NCBI RefSeq assembly: GCF_000739735.1 | Contig: NZ_BBJF01000029.1 | Span: 1 to 37,232, forward strand | Length of the DNA stretch: 37,232 nt | Direction of reading: 5' to 3' | From: Paraburkholderia ginsengisoli NBRC 100965 | GTDB lineage: Bacteria > Pseudomonadota > Gammaproteobacteria > Burkholderiales > Burkholderiaceae | Shown: positions 24,023 to 31,838 of the stretch, in pieces | How the letters are laid out: each line of letters opens with the position of its first letter | Position numbering within the stretch: position 1 is the first letter of the stretch | Notes under the pieces: model-generated | Told to the model about the DNA's origin: nothing | Databases searched by the model: none | The model's input: the letters and a program-made list of their open reading frames with translations, nothing else | Translations under genes and position numbers: made by a program

Positions 24023-24960
24023 ACGCGTTCTCGTTCGCGTGCTCGGCATGCGGCAAATGCTGCAACAGCCCCCCTGCGATGACGCTCGCGGAACTGTTCC
24101 GGCATCGCGACCGCTTCGTCGGCTGCATTGCGATTGGTCGCGTGCCGCGCAAGCGTGCAGGCGAACGCTTGCGCGTCGAACACCACGAAAGCGTGCTCGA
24201 CGAAGCGGACATCGCCGCGTTCGACGCGATTGCGGACACGCTGCTGCATCGCGCCGGCGACACCTTCAGCATCACCGCGCAAGGCTACGACTACCCTTCT
24301 CTCGCGCGCTGCCCCGCGCTCGAAGACGACGGACGTTGCGCGATTCATCTGCAAGGCAAGCCGCTGACGTGTGAAGTCGTGCCGCTCGATCCGCTCGTGC
24401 CCGACACGCTGCAACATCTGGTTTTGGCCGGGCGCAATCAGAGCGCCGTCTATCTCGGCGCCGACTGCATTCAGGAAGGCGCACGCGACGGCGCCACGTT
24501 GATGGTCGAGCACGGGCGCGTTGTGGATGCAAGTGCGAACGATGCGTTAAAGCGCCGCCGTGTTGCACTCGAAAAAGAACGAGAGGTCTGGGGCCGGGCT
24601 GTTTTCGAAGCGTTGCGTAGAGAACTGTTCGACTCGCCCGCCGCGTTGGCGCGCATTCCAGCGGGCGGTTTCCTGACGATCTCGATCGTGCCCGCGTTGC
24701 TGACGGTCGCGTCGGCTTCCGCAAACTGCCGCCGGTTATGTGTGGACTATATCGACAGCCAGCTCGCTTTGATCGATCGTTGCATTGCGCTGGCCCTGGT
24801 GCGTCGTCGGCTCGATGATCGGCCGGTTACTCAGGAGCTGCGTGGCTTCGCGAATGCATATCGGCATGCTAAAGCGGTGCTCGCCGCGCCGCTATCCGAC
24901 AGCGACAGTTCTCTAGCGCCGTGCGACGTCGAAGCCTATCTGAGCGGCGTGGTCTGTTAG
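24016..24960 (+). CDS. YkgJ-family cysteine-cluster protein
   Basis: A 314-residue protein overlapping the MetQ-like gene by 7 bp. The N-terminus carries the cluster C9-x2-C12-x2-C15-C16 (FACSACGKCCNSPP), with further cysteines in LARCPALEDDGRCAIH and PLTCEVVPL. This set is typical of the YkgJ family, thought to bind zinc or an iron-sulfur cluster. The C-terminal half is an extra helical region without a family I recognise. The biochemical role is unknown. Tight coupling to the sulfatase/FGE genes suggests a job in the same process, for example maturation or modification. It is the last gene of the cluster. Confidence 0.82.
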   Translation: MVNAFSFACSACGKCCNSPPAMTLAELFRHRDRFVGCIAIGRVPRKRAGERLRVEHHESVLDEADIAAFDAIADTLLHRAGDTFSITAQGYDYPSLARCPALEDDGRCAIHLQGKPLTCEVVPLDPLVPDTLQHLVLAGRNQSAVYLGADCIQEGARDGATLMVEHGRVVDASANDALKRRRVALEKEREVWGRAVFEALRRELFDSPAALARIPAGGFLTISIVPALLTVASASANCRRLCVDYIDSQLALIDRCIALALVRRRLDDRPVTQELRGFANAYRHAKAVLAAPLSDSDSSLAPCDVEAYLSGVVC

Positions 24961-25071
24961 TCGGTTGCATTCGCGCCGTCGCCGCTTTCTCGCACGATCT
25001 TCTCGGACGATGCATCACGTCGACGGCGCGCAAACGTTTTCTTTTAGCTAGACCGCTTCACCATGCTCAGT

Positions 25072-26364
25072 TCAAAGCTGTCTATCCAGTAGCGATACGC
25101 ACTTTTCAAGCAGCTTTTCGGTTAGCGGGCGGTGCTTCCACGCTTCGAGCGTAATACGTTGCGACTTCATGATGTCGTCCGCGAAAGTGGCGGTTTGCTG
25201 CTTCGCGAAGTCGCGGTCATAGATGTTCAGGTTCGCTTCGTCATTCAGCTTGAAAGAGCGGCTATCGAAATTGGTCGAGCCGACCGACACCAGATATTCG
25301 TCTACCACCAGCAATTTGCAGTGAAACATGGTCGGTTGGTACTCGAATATCTCGACGCCCGCTTTCAGCAAATCGCCCCGGCAGGCGCGCGACGCTTCGC
25401 GCACCGTGTGCGTGTCGATGCGTTTGCCCGGCGTGATGATCTGCACTTTCACGCCGCGTTTGGCCGCCTCGACGATCGCATTGATGGTCAGCTTGTCCGG
25501 CACGAAATAGGCGCTGGCGAGATGAATGCTGTGGGTCGCCGCGGTAATCGCCATCAGATACATCAACTGCATATCGTCGCTGCCGCCCGACGGCGAGCTG
25601 CTGAACATATGCGCAAGACCGTCGCCCTGCGGCTCGACATGTGGGAAATAACCGGCGCCATGCAGTACATTGCCGGTCGCCTTGACCCAGTTGTCCATGA
25701 ACACCGCTTGCATATGTCCGACCACCGGACCGGCCACGCGAAAATGGGTATCGCGCCAATGCTTTTCGTCCTGCGCATGACCGGTCCATTCCGGTGCAAT
25801 GCCGACGCCGCCGGTAAAACCGATTTGCCCGTCGATCACCAGCAGCTTGCGGTGCGTGCGATCGTTCATGCGGCCGAGACCCGTCCAGTGCGGCTTGTGA
25901 TACTGGATCACTTCCGCGCCAGCGTTGCGCAGTTCATCCAGATAGCGCTTGTCCATTTTCGACGAACCGACCCAGTCGAGCAGTACATGCACCGCGACGC
26001 CCTCACGCGCTTTATCGGCGAGCGCATGGGCAATCTGCTCGCCGATTTCGCCAGACCAGTAAATGAACGTTTCAAACGTAATAGTTTCGCGCGCCGAACG
26101 GATTCCTTCGAGCATTGAAGGAAAAATGCGGTCGCCATTGAGCAGCATTTCAAAGCGATTGCCGCCGATGACCGGCGGCCCGAGCAGCAGTCCCATCGAA
26201 CGAAGGAATTGCGGATCGTCGCTCGCGTAAAGCCGTTCGATCTTGTGTTCGATCTTCTTCTCGCCGCTCGACAGATTGGCGATCAGCAGAATAATGACGA
26301 GCGTGATAAACGCGGTGAGAGGAATGGTCAGCAAGCGTGGCCTCGATACTGAGCGGCGGGACAC
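25072..26364 (-). CDS. Cardiolipin synthase-like phospholipase D protein
   Basis: A 430-residue membrane enzyme starting at GTG 26364 (no strong ribosome binding site). One N-terminal membrane helix covers about residues 11-30. Two HKD motifs are present: H171-x-K173-x4-D178 in RTHRKLLVIDG, and a second in MFHCKLLVVDEYLVSVGSTNFD (about residue 348 onward; only part is quoted as needed). Family members join phosphatidylglycerol with another phospholipid headgroup to make cardiolipin at the inner membrane. It lacks the two-helix N-terminus of ClsA and is closer to single-anchor ClsB/ClsC-like forms. It stands alone. Confidence 0.87.
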   Translation of the reverse strand: MSRRSVSRPRLLTIPLTAFITLVIILLIANLSSGEKKIEHKIERLYASDDPQFLRSMGLLLGPPVIGGNRFEMLLNGDRIFPSMLEGIRSARETITFETFIYWSGEIGEQIAHALADKAREGVAVHVLLDWVGSSKMDKRYLDELRNAGAEVIQYHKPHWTGLGRMNDRTHRKLLVIDGQIGFTGGVGIAPEWTGHAQDEKHWRDTHFRVAGPVVGHMQAVFMDNWVKATGNVLHGAGYFPHVEPQGDGLAHMFSSSPSGGSDDMQLMYLMAITAATHSIHLASAYFVPDKLTINAIVEAAKRGVKVQIITPGKRIDTHTVREASRACRGDLLKAGVEIFEYQPTMFHCKLLVVDEYLVSVGSTNFDSRSFKLNDEANLNIYDRDFAKQQTATFADDIMKSQRITLEAWKHRPLTEKLLEKCVSLLDRQL

Positions 26365-26395
26365 GCGAGGCGCATCCCGCAGTTGGACGGAGCGT

Positions 26396-26414
26396 GCCGG
26401 ACCCAGGGTCCGGC
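26396..26414. repeat. Perfect 19-bp palindrome between two minus-strand genes
   Basis: GCCGGACCC-A-GGGTCCGGC, 9-bp arms with a single central base, followed by TTT on the plus strand. It lies 31 bp upstream of the cardiolipin synthase start, so it could be an operator or, as RNA, a tight hairpin. Confidence 0.5.
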
Positions 26415-26455
26415 TTTAACCACGATGACAGGACGCATTGCGCGTGCCCGTCGCG

Positions 26456-26483
26456 AAAGCGTGCCTTTCTGCCACGCTTTTTT
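26456..26483. terminator. Candidate terminator downstream of the 161-residue hypothetical gene
   Basis: AAAGCGTG/CACGCTTT form an 8-bp stem with a 9-nt loop. The plus strand continues into six T; the minus strand has only TTT. It sits 13 bp beyond the stop of the minus-strand gene at 26496, so it may act in both directions. The better T-run is on the strand without an upstream gene, which is odd. Confidence 0.5.
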
Positions 26484-26495
26484 CGCCTCTTTGAC

Positions 26496-26981
26496 TTATC
26501 TGACTAGCGAGAACGCCTCGCGACTGGCAATCTCGCCGGCGCCATATACGCCGACCACCGTATAGTCCGACGCCACGCATTCGAACGTCGAGCTCTGAAA
26601 CGTAATGACGAAATGGCGCAATGCCGGTAGTGCCGATCCGACTGCCGCAATCTCCGCGGCCAGCGAAGAATTCACGACCTCGTGAACCGAGTAACCGAGC
26701 AGACCTTGCATGGCGAGCGGGTGAATCTCGAGATCGACGTCGCCCGGCGGACCAAGCCGATGAAACATCGCGTCGGGAAACAGCACCGTGCAGAAGGGAT
26801 CGTCGTCGGGATCGAATGGGCCGAACCGCTCGAAGTCGGCTTCCGCAATCGGGTAAGCCAGTATCACCCGGCGGTCGCTCGCGACGATAAAAGGTTCGGC
26901 CGCATCGGCCGCCGGATAAGGAACGGAGTCCAGCAGGACGACGTGGTCTTCCTGCTGGGGTGACTCGATCGTGCTAGTCAT
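26496..26981 (-). CDS. Hypothetical protein
   Basis: A 161-residue acidic soluble protein with no signal peptide, membrane segment or motif that I recognise. Distinctive parts are RFGPFDPDDDPFCTVLFPD, HPLAMQGLLGYSVHEVV and FVITFQSSTFECVASDYTV; the pattern suggests a mixed alpha/beta fold. It starts 22 bp after the stop of the H-NS gene on the same strand, so it may be co-transcribed with it. The G/C-rich third positions support that it is a real gene. No function is proposed. Confidence 0.7.
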   Translation of the reverse strand: MTSTIESPQQEDHVVLLDSVPYPAADAAEPFIVASDRRVILAYPIAEADFERFGPFDPDDDPFCTVLFPDAMFHRLGPPGDVDLEIHPLAMQGLLGYSVHEVVNSSLAAEIAAVGSALPALRHFVITFQSSTFECVASDYTVVGVYGAGEIASREAFSLVR

Positions 26982-27003
26982 CTACTTCACGACTCCGTTG
27001 CGC

Positions 27004-27858
27004 TCATGCGCTGGCTTGCTCCGGCGCGGTTTGCGGCGTTGCCGCGGCGCTTGTTGCGACCGACGACTTGACGGCGGCTTTCCGAACCGGCGCTTTTCTT
27101 GCCGCGCGGGTTGCTTTGGTCGCCGTGGTCTTTTTCGCAGCGGCTTTCTTCGCTACTACCTTTCCGGCTGCCGGTGCTTTCTTCGCAGCGGTCTTTTTGG
27201 ACGCTACCGCTTTTTTCGCCACGAGCTTTTTCGCCGCGGCTTTCTTGCTTACCGCTCCGCTCGTCGCCGCCGATTTGGCTTTGCCGGCTTTCGTTGCCGC
27301 TTTGGTTGTTACTTTAGTCGCAGGTTTAGCCGCGGCGCCGTCGATCAGGAATTTAGTACGGTCTTTAACCGTCGCGAGCCATGCGGGCGCCGGACCACGG
27401 CCGCTCCAGGTTGCACCGGTTTTCGGATTGAGGTACTTGGGCGGCTGTGCGCCTTTCGGCTGACCTTTACCGGCTTTGGCATGAGCGACCACCGCTTTTG
27501 CCGCAGACTTCAGTTCGCTTGCGCCGTCGATCAGGAATTGAGTGCGGTCTTTGACGCCGGCAATCCAGCCCGGCGCGCGGCCATGGCCCGTCCAGGTTGC
27601 ACCGGTTTTATGATCGCGGTATTTCGCCGGCTTGCCCGAGCCACCCGCTTCTACCTTGGCGCCTGCGGCATGGCCATTCAAGCCTCGCGCTACTCGCTTC
27701 GCCTTGGCTTTGGCTTCGATATCCTCAGTAGTCAGACCGTGCTCAAGCATCAGATCGCGAATCCGGTCGACCGCGACTTGTGCCTTTCTGGCGATAATGA
27801 CATCCGCTTGCGCTTGCAGTTTCTTCAGCTTTGCCTGGATTTGCTCTAACGTTGGCAT
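27004..27858 (-). CDS. H-NS family nucleoid protein with two DNA-binding domains and a histone H1-like tail
   Basis: A 284-residue protein with GGGAGG before the ATG. Residues 1-60 are the coiled-coil H-NS oligomerisation region (LEQIQAKLKKLQAQADVI). Residues 79-112 form one H-NS C-terminal DNA-binding domain (KYRDHKTGATWTGHGRAPGW), and residues 141-174 form a second (KYLNPKTGATWSGRGPAPAW); they are 62 residues apart, and the DNA repeat shows a duplication. Residues 175-284 are an Ala/Lys/Thr-rich tail (AAAKK, VAKKA, TAAKK), like histone H1 or AlgP. H-NS proteins bind A/T-rich DNA and silence genes. The tandem domain plus basic tail should add DNA-bridging or compacting ability; this is inferred. 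Confidence 0.92.
   Translation of the reverse strand: MPTLEQIQAKLKKLQAQADVIIARKAQVAVDRIRDLMLEHGLTTEDIEAKAKAKRVARGLNGHAAGAKVEAGGSGKPAKYRDHKTGATWTGHGRAPGWIAGVKDRTQFLIDGASELKSAAKAVVAHAKAGKGQPKGAQPPKYLNPKTGATWSGRGPAPAWLATVKDRTKFLIDGAAAKPATKVTTKAATKAGKAKSAATSGAVSKKAAAKKLVAKKAVASKKTAAKKAPAAGKVVAKKAAAKKTTATKATRAARKAPVRKAAVKSSVATSAAATPQTAPEQASA
27335..27440 (-). repeat. Copy 1 of the duplicated H-NS DNA-binding-domain segment
   Basis: This segment matches 27521-27626 at a fixed offset of 186 bp (62 codons). Exact shared stretches include GCGCCGTCGATCAGGAATT and CCAGGTTGCACCGGTTTT. The repeat explains the two DNA-binding domains in the encoded protein. Confidence 0.8.
27521..27626 (-). repeat. Copy 2 of the duplicated H-NS DNA-binding-domain segment
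   Basis: The partner of 27335-27440, 186 bp away and in frame. Divergence between the copies, mostly at third positions, suggests an old duplication kept by selection. Confidence 0.8.
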
Positions 27859-28076
27859 TTGAATCCTCCCTATGTGGTAATCGTCGAACTATGCCATGAA
27901 TAATAGAAGAAAGGCAGATCCGTGTGCCCTTTTCAGACACCGAGACGCCATCTGATCACATAGCGTTCGAGTACGGAGCTTTCAGGTCCGTGACTCAATT
28001 AGCCGGTCTCTCTTTCTTTTCCTTTCCCAAGACTCTTCTTTTGGCTTGCAGTTCCAGCACGCTTCTTAAAAACAAC

Positions 28077-28415
28077 TCAGGTTGGCGTAAAAACGACAGC
28101 CTGACGATCGGCGATGTAACGCACACTACGCACAAAACGGTACTGTTGACCGTCCGCCGTTATCCGGTTGAGTCCCAGCCTGGTCAACATCAGCATTTCG
28201 TCCGCCTGAAAAGCGTCGACTACACCGGAATCCGTTAGATCCTCCAATGCGCCTGAAGGATCGCCGACATAAACACTGCGTACCTGCGTACCGACTCGCA
28301 TCAGAACGACGCTTTCTCCCTCGTCGAGCGCCAATTCAAGGTAGCCGGCAAGCGTGCGGAGAGATTCGGGCGTACAGGTCCCGGACTGATAGATCGCAGC
28401 ATTCGATGGCGTCAT
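28077..28415 (-). CDS. Hypothetical protein
   Basis: A 112-residue protein. The frame is open to 28493, but the ATG at 28415 gives the more natural start (MTPSNAAIYQSGTCTPESL), with only a weak GGGGAAA upstream. It looks soluble, with likely short strands (ESVVLMRVGTQVRSVYVGD, QQYRFVRSVRYIADRQAVVF). No family was recognised. It is upstream of and parallel to the H-NS gene, 218 bp away, and probably separately transcribed. Confidence 0.6.
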   Translation of the reverse strand: MTPSNAAIYQSGTCTPESLRTLAGYLELALDEGESVVLMRVGTQVRSVYVGDPSGALEDLTDSGVVDAFQADEMLMLTRLGLNRITADGQQYRFVRSVRYIADRQAVVFTPT

Positions 28416-28785
28416 TTCTGTTTCCCCGTGACCCGCATCAACCAAATGGCGCTTGCTGTGCTTCGCGGCAATAGCCGCTTCTACTATAGGCAAGCATTGG
28501 AATATTCAAAGGACGGCAGTTCATTTTTTATTCGAAAGTGAGTTTTCCTGGCTGCCGGCTTTAAAAAAAAACGCCATCGAGAATGAAAAAACCGCCTTCG
28601 AGGACGGCCGGATGCATAGCCGGCCACGGCGGTAACCCGGCGTTACGGATCTCTCAGCAATGTTTCACCTGTGTCGCGACCACCCTTCTACACTTCGAAC
28701 CGTGCCTCGCTGCCGACCGGCTGTGAATAAAAGCAGCGGAAAGCAACGGAGAGCAGCGCACCTCGACGTCCAGGGAGAAGGAAAA
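28416..28785. other. 370-bp intergenic region between divergent genes
   Basis: It separates the 112-residue hypothetical gene (minus) and the small exported-protein gene (plus). It contains two A-runs (28563-28571 and 28586-28591) and a strong hairpin with minus-strand terminator features, listed separately. No protein-coding gene is called. Confidence 0.4.
28586..28633 (-). terminator. Orphan intrinsic-terminator-like hairpin on the minus strand
   Basis: On the minus strand, ACCGCC pairs with GGCGGT (outer stem, 28628-28633 with 28591-28596) and GGCCGG with CCGGCC (inner stem, 28620-28625 with 28606-28611), followed at once by a run of T. No annotated minus-strand gene ends here, so it may close a small RNA made leftward from about 28640-28780, or attenuate the leader of the 28415 gene. 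Confidence 0.5.
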
Positions 28786-29094
28786 ATGAACAGGAAGATT
28801 ATTGGCGCGGCATTGGGTCTGGTCATTCTGGCGGTATCGTCGGCGGCATCGGCACACGTGGATGTGGCCGTCGGCGTCGGCATTCCGCTCGGCGTTCAGA
28901 CATCGCCGCCACCCATCGAGATCGGCCGCCCCGTTGCCTACGGTCCGGCTCCCCTGGCGGTGGACTACCGCGACGATGGCGACTGGCGCGCGAGAAGGTG
29001 GCGCGAGCATCGCGAGTGGCGAGAACATGAATGGCGTCGTGAACAATGGCGCGAACATGAAGCGCGTGAACACCGACGCTGGGGTGACTATTGA
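28786..29094 (+). CDS. Small exported protein with charged Arg/Glu/Trp-rich tail
   Basis: A 102-residue protein with a good ribosome binding site (GGGAGAAGG) before the ATG. A signal peptide spans about residues 1-23 (LGLVILAVSSAASA). The mature part has a Pro/Gly/Val-rich section (VGIPLGVQTSPPP, GRPVAYGPAPLAV) and then a highly charged tail of repeated W-R-E-H units, probably a helix. Similar short exported proteins are common in Burkholderia, but I know no function. The next small exported-protein gene follows after 53 bp and may be in the same operon. Confidence 0.78.
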   Translation: MNRKIIGAALGLVILAVSSAASAHVDVAVGVGIPLGVQTSPPPIEIGRPVAYGPAPLAVDYRDDGDWRARRWREHREWREHEWRREQWREHEAREHRRWGDY

Positions 29095-29147
29095 AAAGCA
29101 CTCGAATAGCACCATTTCCGACAATCTCAACAGAACGGTACTTTCAG

Positions 29148-29384
29148 ATGAAAGCGGGTTACATCAAAGCCGCCCTCGCAGCGGCGGCACTCACTTCGGC
29201 AATGACCGGCACGGCGAACGCGGCGGGTTGTCTGAAGGGCGCGGTCGTAGGCGGGGTAGCGGGTCATTATGCCGGGCATCACGCGGTCGTCGGCGCAGTC
29301 GGCGGCTGCATCGTCGGACGGCATATGGCGAAGAAACATGCCGAAGAACAGGCCGCGCAGCGTCAGCAAGCCAGGCTGCAATAG
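29148..29384 (+). CDS. Small exported glycine-zipper-like protein
   Basis: A 78-residue protein. A frame is open from a TTG at 29091, but the ATG at 29148 begins a clear signal peptide (MKAGYIKAALAAAALTSA, cut near ANA). The mature part has a small-residue membrane-like segment (GAVVGGVAGHYAGHHAVVGA VGG, read in two parts) with Gly every three to four residues, as in glycine-zipper proteins, and a polar C-terminal helix (KHAEEQAAQRQQ). Such proteins often sit in the envelope or resemble the 17-kDa antigen region. The role is unknown. Confidence 0.72.
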   Translation: MKAGYIKAALAAAALTSAMTGTANAAGCLKGAVVGGVAGHYAGHHAVVGAVGGCIVGRHMAKKHAEEQAAQRQQARLQ

Positions 29385-29477
29385 GCAGGTCATTAATGGC
29401 GGCGGCGCCGGACTCACTCAATTGCGAGCCGAGGCCCGGTTCGCGGCGGCGCTCCTTCTTCTACTTCCTGCGCTCAT

Positions 29478-30551
29478 TCACGCGATCCGCAATCCGCGGG
29501 CAGGCAGAATCTCCTGCGTGGTCACGAAACGGTGCTGCTTGACCGCGTCGTGAAAGAGCCGGTAATCGCTTTTCTCGAACGCATCCGTCCATACCGGTCT
29601 GTCCCCGGTGTCATCGTCGTATTCCAGACCGGTGGCGAGACATTTCCACGAGCCGCGTCCTTTGGCGATATAAGGGGGAACGCGCTCTTTCAATCCCGGA
29701 ACTCGGCCCGCTTTCACCCATTCGCATACGGTCCGCAAGCGGTCGTTGTCGTCCGCATTCCGATTCGTGTCGAGCAGATCGGTGAGCGCTTCCTTCACGT
29801 CCGCCGGCAAACCAGGTTGAGTTTCAAAGTCCTCCCGCCCGTCCATATAGCCGCGCACTGCACGGCATGCCATGTCGGCCGCCTCTACGAAATCCGGCAA
29901 ATTGTGGCGCGAAATGAAGTTGTTTCTGCCGTCGATGTAATGCCAACGCGCCCACGGCTGGTCGGGATAATGCAACGCGGCGCCGTGGCCGACGGGCAAT
30001 GCCAGCGTCAGTATGTCCTCCTCGATATGTTCCAGTAGATGTCCGGCGACCAGTTTCAGGCTTTCCATCCAACCCTTGCGCGTGCAATCCTGAGCTTCCA
30101 GCAAGTGCACGCGGTTCCACGGACTTTCTATTCCCGCGAATCCCTGATGCGCCCATGTATCCACGTACGAGTGAAGCGTCACGCCCAGGCGATGCAAACC
30201 GGTTTCCGAGCCGCGTTGACGAATTGCACGCCGCACGACTTCGCGGGCCACTTCGCTGTCCGGCCGGCAAATGGCTTTTTCTTCGAGCGTTTCGCCTTCG
30301 CCGGCAGGCAGAAAATGAAACGGCGTCCACACGAGGCGGTTCTGGTCGTTCTCCGTGTTCGCGTAGTCGAATAGCTTGTGCGCGGTGGCAAACCGCTCGA
30401 AGGTCTCACCGCCTTTGAAACGCAGAATGCCGCGCGTCGTCGCATCGTCGACGTATTGGCAGGCGTGCGCCACGGTCAGCGCGTCGCCGGCCGTCATTCC
30501 GCCGACGCGGGCGGCGATATAGACCACACCATAGTGAAAGTCGATATTCAT
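29478..30551 (-). CDS. DUF6765 family protein
   Basis: A 357-residue protein with AGGAG before the ATG at 30551; the frame extends to 30749 but without support. The N-terminus MNIDFHYGVVYIAARVGG and HACQYVDDATTRG match what I recall of DUF6765. A histidine/aspartate-rich centre (LGVTLHSYVDTWAHQGFAG, then ARWHYIDGRNNFISRHN) resembles the metal sites of zinc-dependent phospholipase C or S1/P1-like helical hydrolases. There is no signal peptide. A metal-dependent hydrolase is a reasonable inference but no activity is known. The gene is convergent with the small exported-protein pair. Confidence 0.75.
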   Translation of the reverse strand: MNIDFHYGVVYIAARVGGMTAGDALTVAHACQYVDDATTRGILRFKGGETFERFATAHKLFDYANTENDQNRLVWTPFHFLPAGEGETLEEKAICRPDSEVAREVVRRAIRQRGSETGLHRLGVTLHSYVDTWAHQGFAGIESPWNRVHLLEAQDCTRKGWMESLKLVAGHLLEHIEEDILTLALPVGHGAALHYPDQPWARWHYIDGRNNFISRHNLPDFVEAADMACRAVRGYMDGREDFETQPGLPADVKEALTDLLDTNRNADDNDRLRTVCEWVKAGRVPGLKERVPPYIAKGRGSWKCLATGLEYDDDTGDRPVWTDAFEKSDYRLFHDAVKQHRFVTTQEILPARGLRIA

Positions 30552-30705
30552 GGCGGCACTCCTGACGCTCGACGAATGGCGAATGACGGCGGGGGTTCTC
30601 GACTGCGCGGCGGGGCGAGACGCAGGATCGGCGCGTGAGTAGATAGTAGACGACCGAGCACCGGGCAGCTTTAAAAAGCGGCCGGTACGGAACGGCGCGG
30701 CCCTA

Positions 30706-31167
30706 TCAGGTAAGGTGAGTAATCGTGAGCCGGCTATTCCATTGGGCATTCAGATACTCGACCGCGAGGCTCCGGTGACAGCGATGTGGTAAATGTTCGC
30801 TGCAAAGCAGGCAAGCCGAGTGAAACAGATCGACATCCAGATTGCTTTCCACGCGTCGCCGCGCAATCAGCTCGACGTACTCCGCCGTGAATGCGTCCCA
30901 CGCGAGTTGTTTGGCCTGATAGCGCTTCAGCAAATCCGGCTCGGGCGCGAGTTCCGGCATTTCGACGTACGCTGCATTGCACAACCTGTCGAGAAAGTAA
31001 GGCAGATCCTGCTTTTTAGCAAAGCCGGCCAATTGCGAAGTGTTATTCAGGCGGATGTCGAGAACGGTACGCACCTGAGCGTTCCTCAGCAAATCGAAAA
31101 AGCTCTGCGCGCTCTTGCCGGCAAAACCGATGGTTGCGACCCGCACTGCACTGTTTTCACGTTTCAT
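30706..31167 (-). CDS. DUF488 family protein
   Basis: A 153-residue protein counted from the ATG at 31167; the open frame runs to 31221 but that part overlaps the upstream FKBP terminator. Features of DUF488 are visible: VATIGFAGKSAQSFFDLLRN at the start, VRTVLDIRLNN, and CLLCSEHLPHRCHRSLAVEYL near the end with its Cys/His group. The family is widespread in bacteria, of unknown function, with a possible nucleic-acid or metal-related role. It is parallel to the DUF6765 gene, 154 bp upstream of it. Confidence 0.85.
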   Translation of the reverse strand: MKRENSAVRVATIGFAGKSAQSFFDLLRNAQVRTVLDIRLNNTSQLAGFAKKQDLPYFLDRLCNAAYVEMPELAPEPDLLKRYQAKQLAWDAFTAEYVELIARRRVESNLDVDLFHSACLLCSEHLPHRCHRSLAVEYLNAQWNSRLTITHLT

Positions 31168-31202
31168 GACGAATACCCAACAACGGCGCTTCAACGCCCG
31201 GA

Positions 31203-31241
31203 AAAACAAAAGCCCCGCCACGGGAATCCGGAGCGGGGCTT
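31203..31241 (-). terminator. Rho-independent terminator of the FKBP gene
   Basis: AAGCCCCGC/GCGGGGCTT form a 9-bp stem (31233-31241 with 31210-31218) with a 14-nt loop. On the minus strand it is followed by TTTTGTTTTT, 27 bp after the FKBP stop. Confidence 0.9.
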
Positions 31242-31267
31242 AATTCTCGACGCATTGCGCGGCAGCG

Positions 31268-31669
31268 TTATTTGCCGATGCCGAGCAGTTCGATTTCGAA
31301 CGTCAGGTCGGTATTCGGCGGAATCGGGCCGACGCCACGGTCGCCGTAAGCGGTTGCCGCCGGGCACGTCAGTTTGGCCTTGCCGCCGACTTTCATCTTC
31401 TGAACGCCTTGCGTCCAGCACGGAATCACGCGATTGAGCGGGAAACTCGCCGGGCCGCCGTGCTTTGCGGAACTGTCGAATTCGGTGCCGTTCGGCAGCG
31501 TGCCGCGATAGTTGACCTTGACGACATCGTCGGCTGCCGGTTGAGCGCCCGTGCCTTGCGTCAGGTGTTGCACGATCACGCCGGAAGGCAGTTTGTCAGT
31601 CGTGGGCGCGGCGGCCATTGCCGTCGACGAGAGAACAGCCGCGGCAACCAAAGCAACGATGGATTTCAA
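31268..31669 (-). CDS. Exported FKBP-type peptidyl-prolyl isomerase
   Basis: A 133-residue protein. The start is TTG at 31669, supported by GGAGA about 6 bases upstream and by a signal peptide starting there (IVALVAAAVLSSTAMA). The FKBP domain follows: VKVNYRGTLPNGTEFDSS, a P-L-N-R-V-I-P-C-W loop before TQGVQKMKVGGKAKLTCP, and the end IPPNTDLTFEIELLGI. The usual W-T-Q-G segment after VI-P is kept. It catalyses proline cis-trans isomerisation, helping proteins fold in the periplasm. It stands alone, with its own terminator. Confidence 0.9.
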   Translation of the reverse strand: MKSIVALVAAAVLSSTAMAAAPTTDKLPSGVIVQHLTQGTGAQPAADDVVKVNYRGTLPNGTEFDSSAKHGGPASFPLNRVIPCWTQGVQKMKVGGKAKLTCPAATAYGDRGVGPIPPNTDLTFEIELLGIGK

Positions 31670-31838
31670 AGCGAATCTCCAGTGAGGTAGTGCGCGCCAT
31701 TGTAGCGGATCGCATGTGGGATGCCGCCGCGTTGCAATGTTGCGTACAGGTTGAGTTGCCGGACCGGCCAGTGTGATCGCGCGAATCGAAGCGAAGGGAT
31801 AACCGGGAGGACCAACTGCACGCTCGCTTGAATGTTAT

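Noticed and set aside
26971..27849. 292-codon plus-strand frame opposite the H-NS gene
   Set aside because: Its Arg/Phe/Cys/Gly-rich translation is the complement of the Ala/Lys-rich H-NS tail.
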